From the NCBI GenBank assembly GCA_035656415.1, contig DASRSM010000167.1, forward strand, positions 1-53,842: a stretch of 53,842 nt of DNA, in the 5' to 3' direction. The notes under the pieces were generated by a model. It searched no databases. It was not told the DNA's origin and was given only the letters and a program-made list of their open reading frames with translations. Position 1 is the first letter of the stretch. Every line of letters begins with the position of its first letter. Position numbers and translations under genes: made by a program. This DNA comes from JAFAHZ01 sp035656415. Its GTDB lineage: Bacteria; Vulcanimicrobiota; Vulcanimicrobiia; Vulcanimicrobiales; Vulcanimicrobiaceae. Shown piece by piece: positions 1 to 7,702 of the stretch.

Positions 1-276
1 AACCTGCCAGCCGCTGCAGTAAATCGCTTTCAGACCGGCGCGCGCGGCTTGCACCGCTTGGTTTCCGGTGAGGGTGCCCAACGCGGCCGTGGGCTCGTCT
101 TCGTTCAGCGACACCCACAGGCGTTCGGCGCCGAGACGCGCGAGCGTGTGCTCGACGACGACGCTGCCGGCGACGCGTAGGACGTCTTCGGCCGAATAGC
201 GGCGCTCGATCCCTTTCCAGCGGCCGTCCGTCGCCCACGAGCGGCGCAGCGTTTCGGCACGATCGTTCTTGCTCAC
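1..276 (-). CDS. aceA: Isocitrate lyase, N-terminal part (cut by window edge)
   Basis: Isocitrate lyase splits isocitrate into glyoxylate and succinate, the first step of the glyoxylate shunt. The 92 visible residues contain the family's N-terminal signatures: RW-GI-R-Y followed by SAEDV, then the LGTLTGNQAVQ stretch and the GLKAIYCSGWQV segment that precedes the active-site region. The gene starts at GTG (274-276) with a GGAGGGA ribosome binding site about seven bases upstream and runs off the left edge, so the catalytic KKCGH region is not visible. It is read away from the rest of the window and has its own promoter and operator-like repeats just upstream. A glyoxylate shunt fits growth on acetate, fatty acids or acyl-CoA products such as those handled by the mutase at 11.5 kb. 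Confidence 0.93.
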   Translation of the reverse strand, partial: MSKNDRAETLRRSWATDGRWKGIERRYSAEDVLRVAGSVVVEHTLARLGAERLWVSLNEDEPTAALGTLTGNQAVQAARAGLKAIYCSGWQV

Positions 277-332
277 CTATTCGTCCCTCCAGGTCCTTTG
301 GATCGGTCTGGGTCCATCATTGGCACAGTCTA

Positions 333-361
333 TTGGATGGCTTGCATCCAACCGTTGGATG
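333..361. promoter_or_regulatory. Alternating inverted repeats, candidate operator of aceA
   Basis: Three copies of a 7-bp arm alternate in orientation: TTGGATG (333-339), CATCCAA (345-351) and TTGGATG (355-361). The two same-strand copies extend to TTGGATGGCT (333-342 and 355-364) and lie 22 bp apart, two helical turns. Arms 1 and 2 form a palindrome with a 5-bp spacer; arms 2 and 3 form one with a 3-bp spacer. The array lies directly downstream of the predicted -10 element, over the expected transcription start, a typical position for a repressor. The regulator is unknown. Confidence 0.55.
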
Positions 362-370
362 GCTATACCC

Positions 371-400
371 TGTATACGGGAAACCGAATCAATCTGTCAA
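371..400 (-). promoter_or_regulatory. Predicted sigma70-type promoter of aceA
   Basis: On the minus strand there is a perfect -35 hexamer TTGACA (395-400), an 18-bp spacer and a -10 TATACA (371-376). Transcription would begin near 364 and leave a leader of about 90 bases. The segment is clearly more AT-rich than its surroundings. The promoter reads only toward aceA; the gene on the other side ends at 428. Confidence 0.6.
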
Positions 401-427
401 TATGGTCTATTGATAATTCTATAGCCC

Positions 428-1915
428 CTAAGGCTGCACTCGATATAAGGCGTGGTACGAGTCGATATTGGCGACGCGCTTTGCGCCGGAGATTCGATCG
501 ACGTCGCGCGGATTGACGAGCACGTACACGTTATGCGTCTGCGCCCAGCGTTTATATTGCGGCATGCTTTCGAGATCCCCACCCGATACGATGATGCGTC
601 CCGGAAGTGAATCGTCGACGTACGCGCCGTATGCAAGCGACGTCGCATCCAGCCATTGGGCAATGATTACGCTGCCGGGCGACGTGAACGGTTCGAGCAT
701 GTTGATGACCCACCGGCCGCCCTCACCGGGTTGATGATCGAAGTATTCCGGATGCATCCGCGCCGTCACGAACGTCCCGCCGGCGAGAAACACGATCATT
801 GCGGCGCGCGCGACCACAGCATTCCATCCAGCGGCGCCGCGCGGCAGGATCGCCGCGACGAGCGGCACGGCAAGCCATAGCGCCAGCAGGCGGTAACGTC
901 CGATGTCGCCTTCCTCGGAATACGTAACGGAGAAAACGAGCGCGACCGTACAAGCGAGGCACAAGAACAGCGTCGTACGCCAATCGCGCCGCCACGCTAC
1001 GACCAATCCCACGAACGTCAGTGCGACGACGAACGCGCCGTATTGTTCGGCCAAGCCTTGAATGAACGCCCATAGCGCGTCTTGGATGTGAACGGGATTG
1101 AACGACGCCAGGACGTAGCTCGCCGCGTTGCTCTCTTTTCCGCTGATATCGATCAATAGGCCGCCGGGCGTGCTCGGATTGTTGTAGTTCCAGAAGATGC
1201 CTCCGCTCGTTCCCCCTAGCGCGAGCGTCGGATCGAGACCGTGCGCGACGATGTAGGCCGAACGCAGCGGCAGATAGAGATACAATGCCAAACCCGCGAT
1301 CGTGAGCGCGACCGACGTCGCAACGAGTCGCAGCGAAGGACGGCGCTTGGCCGTTAGGGCGCCGGCGATAAACGCCGGCAGCAGCCAAAGCGCGTTCGGA
1401 TGCGCGGCCATTGCGAGTCCGTAGAAGGCGAACGCGCCGGCGAACCATCGCGAATCGTCACCTTGCAGCCAGCGCACGAAAGCGTAGATCGCGAGCGTCT
1501 CGCACGTGACGGCCAGATCTTGCGCTTCGGCGCGATTGGCGTGCGACCACACGTTTTGCGTGAACGAGTACCACAAGGTTGCCAACAGGGCGATCGGTCG
1601 GGTTGCGCCCAGGCGAAGCGCGACCAGGTACGCCACGAGCGCCGCGACGCCCAGGCACACCGCGCTCATCGCGTTCATGCGAAACGCTACGCTGCCGATG
1701 GCGACGACGTGCGACCACACGTAGCCGAGCAGAACGAAGAACGGAAAACCGGTTGGATGCGAGATCCCGAGGATGTACGGAACGCCTTGCAGTTCCGCAG
1801 TGTCCCACGATGCCGGCTCGTGTGAAGCGCTAACGATATAGACGGCCGCCGGAACGGCGAAAGCGGCGACGGCGCTAGCGATCGCCGCCGCGTTCGCGAT
1901 CCGCTCGCGGATCAC
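428..1915 (-). CDS. DUF2723 (TMEM260/O-mannosyltransferase-like) membrane protein
   Basis: A polytopic membrane protein of 495 residues with roughly ten hydrophobic segments. Near the N-terminus it has the DUF2723 hallmark: an acidic pair in SWDTAELQGVPYILGISHP, followed by the HPTGFPFF loop, and a second acidic site in NRAEAQDL. The family resembles GT-C glycosyltransferases such as protein O-mannosyltransferases, so lipid-linked sugar transfer at the membrane is likely, but the acceptor is unknown. The start is taken as GTG at 1915, which overlaps the stop of the tricorn gene as GTGA and implies coupled translation. A longer reading frame exists upstream but lies inside the tricorn gene. 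It is the last gene of a five-gene leftward operon of mannosidases and hydrolases. Confidence 0.8.
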   Translation of the reverse strand: MIRERIANAAAIASAVAAFAVPAAVYIVSASHEPASWDTAELQGVPYILGISHPTGFPFFVLLGYVWSHVVAIGSVAFRMNAMSAVCLGVAALVAYLVALRLGATRPIALLATLWYSFTQNVWSHANRAEAQDLAVTCETLAIYAFVRWLQGDDSRWFAGAFAFYGLAMAAHPNALWLLPAFIAGALTAKRRPSLRLVATSVALTIAGLALYLYLPLRSAYIVAHGLDPTLALGGTSGGIFWNYNNPSTPGGLLIDISGKESNAASYVLASFNPVHIQDALWAFIQGLAEQYGAFVVALTFVGLVVAWRRDWRTTLFLCLACTVALVFSVTYSEEGDIGRYRLLALWLAVPLVAAILPRGAAGWNAVVARAAMIVFLAGGTFVTARMHPEYFDHQPGEGGRWVINMLEPFTSPGSVIIAQWLDATSLAYGAYVDDSLPGRIIVSGGDLESMPQYKRWAQTHNVYVLVNPRDVDRISGAKRVANIDSYHALYRVQP

Positions 1916-4900
1916 GCTAGGGTCGGTAGTGCCAGTGACGGACGCGTCGTAAAGTCGGGCCGTACGTCGACGTAGCTCTCGATTTGGCGTTCCATCAGTT
2001 GGAGAGCCAGATCCAGCTGCGGGTCTTTGTTGTCGCGATAGTCGTGCGGCGGAATGTCGACTTCGTAATCCGGATCGGTTCCGTAGTTTTCGACTTTCCA
2101 CCCGACGTCGACGAACCAGAACGAAAACTCCGGCTGCGTCGTCAGCGTACCGTCGACGAGATGGTGATACGGATCGATTCCGATCACGCCGCCCCACGTC
2201 CGCTTACCTACCAGCGGGCCGAGCTTATAGATCTTGAAGCAGTGGCTGAAGATGTCGCCGTCGGAGCCGGCAAACTGGTTGGTGATTGCGACGATCGGTC
2301 CGCCGACGGATTCGGGCGGATACGGAATCGGCGCGCCGTAACGCGGTGCGTCGTAGCCAACGCGCTTACGCACGAGCTTTTCGAGCAGCAAGGGCGAGAC
2401 GTGACCCCCGCGGTTGTATCGCACGTCGACGATGAGACCGTTGCGGTCGAACTCGCCCAAATATCCGCGGTGGAACTCGGAGAAACCCCACGGTCCCATA
2501 TCGGGAACGTGCAGGTAGCCGACGCGCTCGTTCGTGCGCTCGTGCACGTAACGGCGATTTGCTTCGACCCACGCGCGATATCGCAACGCGGCTTCGCTCT
2601 CGAGCGCCTTGATCAGCACCGTCCGCTCTTCGTCTTTGCGCGAACGCAGCGTAATCGACACGTCGCGGCCCGAGGTGTTGACCAGCAGCCGATCCGGCGT
2701 AACTTCGCGAGTCAATCGTTTTCCACCGATCGCGACGATCACGTCGCCTTCGTGAACGTCGTTGCCGGGCTCGGCGAGCGGTGAATCGGTTTCGCGATTC
2801 CACGAGTCGCCGCGATAGATACGCGCGATGCGGTAGCCGCCGGCGTTTTCGTCCCACGCGACGTCGGCTCCCAAGAATCCGCGCTGGTATTGCGGCGGCA
2901 CGCGATAGTCGCCGCCGTATTCGTACGCGTGCGACGTCCCGAGCTCGCCTTGCATTTCCCAAATGAGATCCGAGAGCTCGCCGCGCGTGCGCACGCGGGG
3001 CAGCACGGCTTGGTAACGATCGTACACGCGGTCCCAGTCGATGTCGTTCATGTCCTCGACCCAGAACTGCTCGGTCTGCAAGCGCCACGCTTCGCGATAC
3101 ATCTGCGCCCACTCGTCGCGCGGCACGATTTCGACGCTGGCGCGATCGAGATCGATCCAACCCGATTTGCGGCCGGGCTCGTTGGCGGGCTTTTGATCGT
3201 CGCCCTCCTCGGGAAGGTCGAGCAGCGCGTCGATCGCGCGCAGCCGTTCTCCGGAGCGGTAGACCAGGGTGCGGCCGTCGCGGCCCATGCGGATCTCGTC
3301 GCACTCTTGCGCGACGGTCGCCAACCGCTGTTGTTCGAAATCGAACGCCAGCAGCGTGCCGTGTGCGTCTTCTTCGCGATCCTCGCGGCGCACCGGCTTG
3401 ATGCCTTTCACCGGGAAACGCGTGAAGAGCGCGCGGTCGCGCACCGCAACGATTTGATCGTACTCGCCCTCTTCAACCGGGAACCCGAGTATACGTCCGC
3501 CGATGCCCTCGAAATCGATCGAGATATCGGCCGGCTTTCCGTTTTTCTTCTCATCTGCGCGCTCGTGTTCGTGATCGCGATGAACGGGTTTGGGCGGCGG
3601 CACGAACGGCGAAGGCACGTCGTTGCGTAACGTAACGACGAACGGCCGGCTCGCCTGCGGAAAACTCAGATCGAATGCGAGCGCGTCGTATACGGGGTTG
3701 AAGTCGCGCGATGAGATGAAATAGAGGTATTTCCCCTCCGGATCCCAAGCCGGCGATTGGTCCGTGCGCAGGGGGGGCGTGACGTCGTGTACTTTTCCGG
3801 AGCGAACTTTCGCGACGCGAATGATCGACGTGCCGTGCGCCGGCCACCACATGTACGCGATGAAACGGCCGTCCGGCGAGAACGCCAAATCGCCGATGCG
3901 ATGCGACGGGCACGTGTCGAGCACGCGAACCTTGCCGTCGTCGACATCGAGCAGGCACAGCTCGTGCCGGTGATTGGCAAATGCGACCACGTCGGCAGAC
4001 GGCGAGCACGTTAAGTCGGTAACGCGCCCGATGTCGCCGCTGCTGACCAATCGCGGTTCCTCGGATCGATCCGCTCGATGGAGCGCGATTTGCTCGTAGC
4101 CGTTGATGTCGGTAACGCAGACGAACCGCTTACCGTCGCTCAGCCATTCGGTGAGGCGCGCGCGAGCGCTGCTGCCGCGTCCGTGGTGGATGACCGCACC
4201 TTCGAAGAGCGGCATCGTAAACGGTTGTCCCCGCGAAACGAATGCGAGCCGCGTTCCGTCGGGGTGCGGCGCGAAGTGTTCGAGCGATTCCGACGCGTCC
4301 TCGAAACGGCGTACCGTTTGCGGAGCGGACGAATGCGTTTCGACGTCGATGCGCTCCACCGCGCCGGTTTCGGCGTCGTAGCACGCGAGCTCGCCGCCGG
4401 CGGAATAGACGACGCGCCGCCCGTCGGTCGACGGAAAGCGCGCGTAATACTCCGTTTCGTGCGTGTGGCGCTGCAGATCGCTTCCATCGATGGCGCACGA
4501 ATAAATATTGGCAATGCCCTCGTGATCGGCGAGAAAGTAGACGCGCTCGCCGATCCACATGGGCCAGCACGGATTGCCGTCTGGTAAAGGTAAGCGCGAG
4601 TACGTGCCGCCGCCGGTGGCGTCGATCCAAATTTCGCCGGCCGTGCCGCCGCGGTAGCGTTTCCAGCGTGCGGGATCGCTCGCGTTACGTCCGAGCGCGA
4701 CCTTGCCGTCGTGCGAAAACGCGGTCGCGCGCGCGTGTCCTAAATGCGCCTCGCGTGGATTTCCGGTTCCGTCGCAAGGAATCGCGAACAGGCGCGTTTC
4801 GCCTTCGAACCACGCAACCGGATTGGCGCAGAAATAAATCTCGGTGCCGTCGGCGCTCCACCCGGCGACCGACGCCTGCGTCGATCCGAGGAACGTCAAC

Positions 4901-5139
4901 CGCTGCGGTTGGCCTCCCGTTGAAGGCATCACGTAGATCTCCGGATTGCCTTCGTCGGTCGAGACGAAAGCGATTTCTCTGCCGTCGGGCGACAACCGCG
5001 GATAGGTGCACGCTCCGAAACTCGCCGTCAGACGCGTACCGGTACCGCCGTGCAACGAGGCGCTCCACAGGTCGTCTTCGCACACGAAAGCGATCCGGTC
5101 GCCGGCGATGGTGGGGTAACGGTAATAGCCCTGATTCAT
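1912..5139 (-). CDS. Tricorn protease homologue (S41 family)
   Basis: A 1075-residue cytoplasmic-type tricorn protease, which degrades oligopeptides to short products. The N-terminal half consists of beta-propeller repeats (many SPDGR/SADG-type blades, about 1-290 and 290-640). The C-terminal half carries the C1 domain, a PDZ domain (about 755-855) and the C2 core. The tetrad can be read: Ser-His in GTSHAYE (His737), nucleophile Ser959 in FAGSDGD and Glu1017 in WKVENYG. The Ser-to-Glu spacing of 58 is the same as in archaeal tricorn (Ser965, Glu1023). A HEHERADEKK segment near 525 is a charged linker. I use ATG 5139; a TTG lies two codons earlier. No signal peptide is seen, unlike the secreted neighbours, so it may process peptides after uptake. 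Confidence 0.93.
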   Translation of the reverse strand: MNQGYYRYPTIAGDRIAFVCEDDLWSASLHGGTGTRLTASFGACTYPRLSPDGREIAFVSTDEGNPEIYVMPSTGGQPQRLTFLGSTQASVAGWSADGTEIYFCANPVAWFEGETRLFAIPCDGTGNPREAHLGHARATAFSHDGKVALGRNASDPARWKRYRGGTAGEIWIDATGGGTYSRLPLPDGNPCWPMWIGERVYFLADHEGIANIYSCAIDGSDLQRHTHETEYYARFPSTDGRRVVYSAGGELACYDAETGAVERIDVETHSSAPQTVRRFEDASESLEHFAPHPDGTRLAFVSRGQPFTMPLFEGAVIHHGRGSSARARLTEWLSDGKRFVCVTDINGYEQIALHRADRSEEPRLVSSGDIGRVTDLTCSPSADVVAFANHRHELCLLDVDDGKVRVLDTCPSHRIGDLAFSPDGRFIAYMWWPAHGTSIIRVAKVRSGKVHDVTPPLRTDQSPAWDPEGKYLYFISSRDFNPVYDALAFDLSFPQASRPFVVTLRNDVPSPFVPPPKPVHRDHEHERADEKKNGKPADISIDFEGIGGRILGFPVEEGEYDQIVAVRDRALFTRFPVKGIKPVRREDREEDAHGTLLAFDFEQQRLATVAQECDEIRMGRDGRTLVYRSGERLRAIDALLDLPEEGDDQKPANEPGRKSGWIDLDRASVEIVPRDEWAQMYREAWRLQTEQFWVEDMNDIDWDRVYDRYQAVLPRVRTRGELSDLIWEMQGELGTSHAYEYGGDYRVPPQYQRGFLGADVAWDENAGGYRIARIYRGDSWNRETDSPLAEPGNDVHEGDVIVAIGGKRLTREVTPDRLLVNTSGRDVSITLRSRKDEERTVLIKALESEAALRYRAWVEANRRYVHERTNERVGYLHVPDMGPWGFSEFHRGYLGEFDRNGLIVDVRYNRGGHVSPLLLEKLVRKRVGYDAPRYGAPIPYPPESVGGPIVAITNQFAGSDGDIFSHCFKIYKLGPLVGKRTWGGVIGIDPYHHLVDGTLTTQPEFSFWFVDVGWKVENYGTDPDYEVDIPPHDYRDNKDPQLDLALQLMERQIESYVDVRPDFTTRPSLALPTLA

Positions 5140-5140
5140 G

Positions 5141-5187
5141 CCCAACGGAGCTTGGCGATGCGGAGCGGCGCTCCTCGGGCGGTTGGG
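5141..5187. other. Intercistronic stem-loop between GH125 and tricorn genes
   Basis: Nested inverted repeats: an outer pair CCCAAC (5141-5146) / GTTGGG (5182-5187) and an inner hairpin GGAGC-GGC-GCTCC (5162-5174). There is no U-tract, so this is not a classic intrinsic terminator. It spans the only sizeable gap in the operon and ends just at the tricorn start codon. The only purine-rich ribosome binding site-like stretch (GAGGAG on the minus strand) lies inside the inner stem. Confidence 0.4.
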
Positions 5188-5189
5188 TA

Positions 5190-6593
5190 CTAGGGCCCGT
5201 GCGGCAACGCCGGCTCGCCGTGCAGCAGGCGGCCGAGCGTGCCGCTCAGCTCGGCAGCGTTCCGGAGCTGGGTCAGCGGTCCGACCAGTGTGGGCGTCCG
5301 CGAGCGCGCTTCAAACGGTAGGATCGGGCCGCCCGCCGCGAACTGCGTCGCCGAATCACCGGCGAGGCTTCGCATCAAGAGCTCCGCACCGAGCGCGTTA
5401 GCCCAGCCGAAGTCGCTGCGCGTATACCGCCAATAACCGTCGGGATAAAAGCTCTCGTGAAAGAGGCCGCTCTGACCGTTGGTTTCGGCGAGCGTCGTGA
5501 TCGCTTCGGCGACTTCCGCTGTCGACGTAGCGGTCAGCGCGCGACCGATGATGCCGAGCGGCCACACGTAGCCATGCGGAGTGTGCGGACTCCCCAAACC
5601 CTGGGCGTAACGTCCCTCGAAGTAATACGGATTCGCCGCGCTCAGCGTAAACGCGCGCGTGCCGAGATAGGCCGGGTCGTACGACGAGCACCAATCGATG
5701 TACGGCATCGTCGTCAGATTCGGAATGTTCGCGTCGTCCATCAGGTTGTAGTTGCCGAGACCGTCGGTTTCGTAGGCGTACATCCACGTGCCGCGGCCCG
5801 CGTTGTAAAAGCGGCCGTACGTCAAGACACCGAGCGTGATGCGATCTCCCAGCGCGCGTGCCGATGCGGCCAGCTCGCGATCCCCGTATCCGTCGAGGGC
5901 GAGCCGTTCGAGATCGCGCAGCCCGACCACGGCAAAGACATTTTGCGGAACGTTGAACCGGTACTGGACGGGATCGTCCGACGGGCGAAAGGCGCTCCAG
6001 ATCATGCCGGTATCGTCGTTGTAGCGGTCGCTCGTAGGAACGCGATACGGGTACGCGTAGCGGTTACATTTCGCGTGATGCTCTTCACACGTGTAGGTGA
6101 AGACGATCTGGCGCAGCGCGACGTGCAGGTCCGGCGTGAACATCGTGCGATCTCGGGAGACGTGCCAATAGACCCAAGCGAGCACGACGGGCCAAGACAG
6201 CGAATCGATCTCCCACTTGCGTTCCCAAACGTGATAGCTCGCCTGAAAGGCGTTGGCGTAGACGTCGGTGAGGACGTTGCGGGCATTGCGCTGGATGACG
6301 CCGGCAAAGCGCGCGCGCAGCACGGGATATTCCCGCTCGTAACGCACGTAAGGAATCGTTTGCGCGGCCGAGTCGCGCAGCCACATCGCCGGAATGTCGC
6401 CGGTCTGGACGTACGTCGTGTTGTCGTCTTCGAGAAAGAAGTCGGTGAAGAGCGTGTGAAAGAGCCGCGTCGTTTGGATGTCGCGCACGCGTTTGCCGGT
6501 GAGCGGCACGAACAGCGTCTGCGCCCGCACCCGCGCGGGCACGAGGGAGCACGTCACGATGGCGACGAGCGTCACGGCGGCAATACGTCTCAC
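5190..6593 (-). CDS. Secreted GH125 exo-alpha-1,6-mannosidase (copy 1)
   Basis: GH125 (formerly DUF1237) enzymes release mannose from non-reducing alpha-1,6-linked ends by inversion. The 467-residue protein has an N-terminal signal peptide with likely cleavage after VRA (about residue 24). The family core follows: TGDIPAMWLRDS (64-75), KWEIDSLSW (126-134), DTGMIWSAFRPSDD (194-207), DDANIPNL (286-293) and LFHES (377-381). Asp207 and Glu380 are 173 apart, as are the acid Asp220 and base Glu393 reported for the Clostridium perfringens enzyme. The start is GTG 6593, overlapping the preceding stop as GTGA. A related copy lies two genes upstream, so the pair arose by duplication. Confidence 0.9.
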   Translation of the reverse strand: MRRIAAVTLVAIVTCSLVPARVRAQTLFVPLTGKRVRDIQTTRLFHTLFTDFFLEDDNTTYVQTGDIPAMWLRDSAAQTIPYVRYEREYPVLRARFAGVIQRNARNVLTDVYANAFQASYHVWERKWEIDSLSWPVVLAWVYWHVSRDRTMFTPDLHVALRQIVFTYTCEEHHAKCNRYAYPYRVPTSDRYNDDTGMIWSAFRPSDDPVQYRFNVPQNVFAVVGLRDLERLALDGYGDRELAASARALGDRITLGVLTYGRFYNAGRGTWMYAYETDGLGNYNLMDDANIPNLTTMPYIDWCSSYDPAYLGTRAFTLSAANPYYFEGRYAQGLGSPHTPHGYVWPLGIIGRALTATSTAEVAEAITTLAETNGQSGLFHESFYPDGYWRYTRSDFGWANALGAELLMRSLAGDSATQFAAGGPILPFEARSRTPTLVGPLTQLRNAAELSGTLGRLLHGEPALPHGP

Positions 6594-7702
6594 GGGCCCA
6601 CATTCATGGATTCGATCGTGTCGTTGGGTCCATACGTTACGGTGACCCACAGCACCGTGCCTTCGAACGTCGCTCGGTAGCGATCTGACGTGCTCGATCC
6701 GTTGACCTTGCGCTCTACGAACTCGAGCAGCTCGAGTTTGCCGTATCGCGCGTACGGGCCAACTCCCAGCGCGGTCACGAGCGCCTCCCTGATGCGGTGA
6801 TTTTCATTTTCCGGGGCCGCGAAAGGTGTGGCGACCGAATTTTTATCGCGCGGCGGATCAACGATGGCAAAGATGCTTTTGGCGAGCGGCGTGAGATCGA
6901 TGCGATCGCCGTTGGAAAGCAGCGCGATTGCAACGCCGTCGCCGAGCGAGAGCGCGTCTTCACTCGAGTACCCATCGAGGAATCCGTCGTGGAACGCCAC
7001 CGGATACCCGTACCAGGTACCGATGAAAAATCCGAAGCCATAGTTGGTTAGGGCGCCGCCGCGCAGCCGTCCGGACGTCGTCATCCTAGCGAACGGCTCC
7101 GGCGGTACGACTCGGCCTCCACGCAGATCGTCGAGCCAGCGTAAAAGATCGGGTGCGTTCGACCATAAGCCGCCGGCGGCCGGATCGATCCACCGCACGG
7201 GCAGTTCGGCAACGGCGCGGTTCCAGGCCGGATGCGGCGCGCCGCACGACGTCGAAACGAGATGCAGCGGCGTAAAAATGCGGGCAGCGGCGAGCGCGCA
7301 GTACGAGCTGCCGTCGGTGCGTTCGAGCCTTGCGCCCAGCGCGGCGTAGTTTTCGTTGCGATACTCCCACGTGTCATCGGTCACTTGCCACAACAGCGCA
7401 TCGATCGGCGGGTTTCCTTGTTCGAGCGTAAGCCGGCCGCGTGCCACGTCTTGCAACACGAGTGCGGCCGTAAACTGTTTCGCAATCGAGCCGGCGGCAT
7501 AAATTGTAAAGCCGTCTGCCGGCAGCTTTCGCGCCGCGTCCCGCAAGCCGTAGCCCCGCAGGTAGAGCGTCGATCCGTTGCGTCCGATTCCGAGTGAAAG
7601 TCCCGGGATGCGGTTTTCCTGCATCACCAATTTGACGATCGAGTCTATACGAGCCGATTGCGCCGCGCTTAGCAGCGCCGCTGCAACCAGCGCTACGATC
7701 AC
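6590..7702 (-). CDS. S12-family serine hydrolase (beta-lactamase/esterase fold)
   Basis: A 370-residue penicillin-binding-protein-like serine hydrolase with an N-terminal hydrophobic segment (1-15), so probably exported. The nucleophile motif is S72-I-A-K75, the tyrosine motif Y114-R-N116, and the third motif the HDG in FHDGFLDGY. The stretch between SxxK and YxN is only about 40 residues, lacking the usual LLTHTSGL loop and surrounding lid, so the active site should be more open than in class C beta-lactamases. A C-terminal domain of about 90 residues follows, as in many esterases of the group. It starts at GTG 7702 (GTGA overlap with the upstream GH125 stop) and itself overlaps the next GH125 gene. 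The substrate is unknown; context suggests an esterase or peptidase acting on glycoconjugates. Confidence 0.8.
   Translation of the reverse strand: MIVALVAAALLSAAQSARIDSIVKLVMQENRIPGLSLGIGRNGSTLYLRGYGLRDAARKLPADGFTIYAAGSIAKQFTAALVLQDVARGRLTLEQGNPPIDALLWQVTDDTWEYRNENYAALGARLERTDGSSYCALAAARIFTPLHLVSTSCGAPHPAWNRAVAELPVRWIDPAAGGLWSNAPDLLRWLDDLRGGRVVPPEPFARMTTSGRLRGGALTNYGFGFFIGTWYGYPVAFHDGFLDGYSSEDALSLGDGVAIALLSNGDRIDLTPLAKSIFAIVDPPRDKNSVATPFAAPENENHRIREALVTALGVGPYARYGKLELLEFVERKVNGSSTSDRYRATFEGTVLWVTVTYGPNDTIESMNVGP

Noticed and set aside
4242..5321. Arg-rich 359-codon frame antisense to the tricorn gene
   Set aside because: Over a quarter Arg, no plausible fold, crosses a gene boundary.
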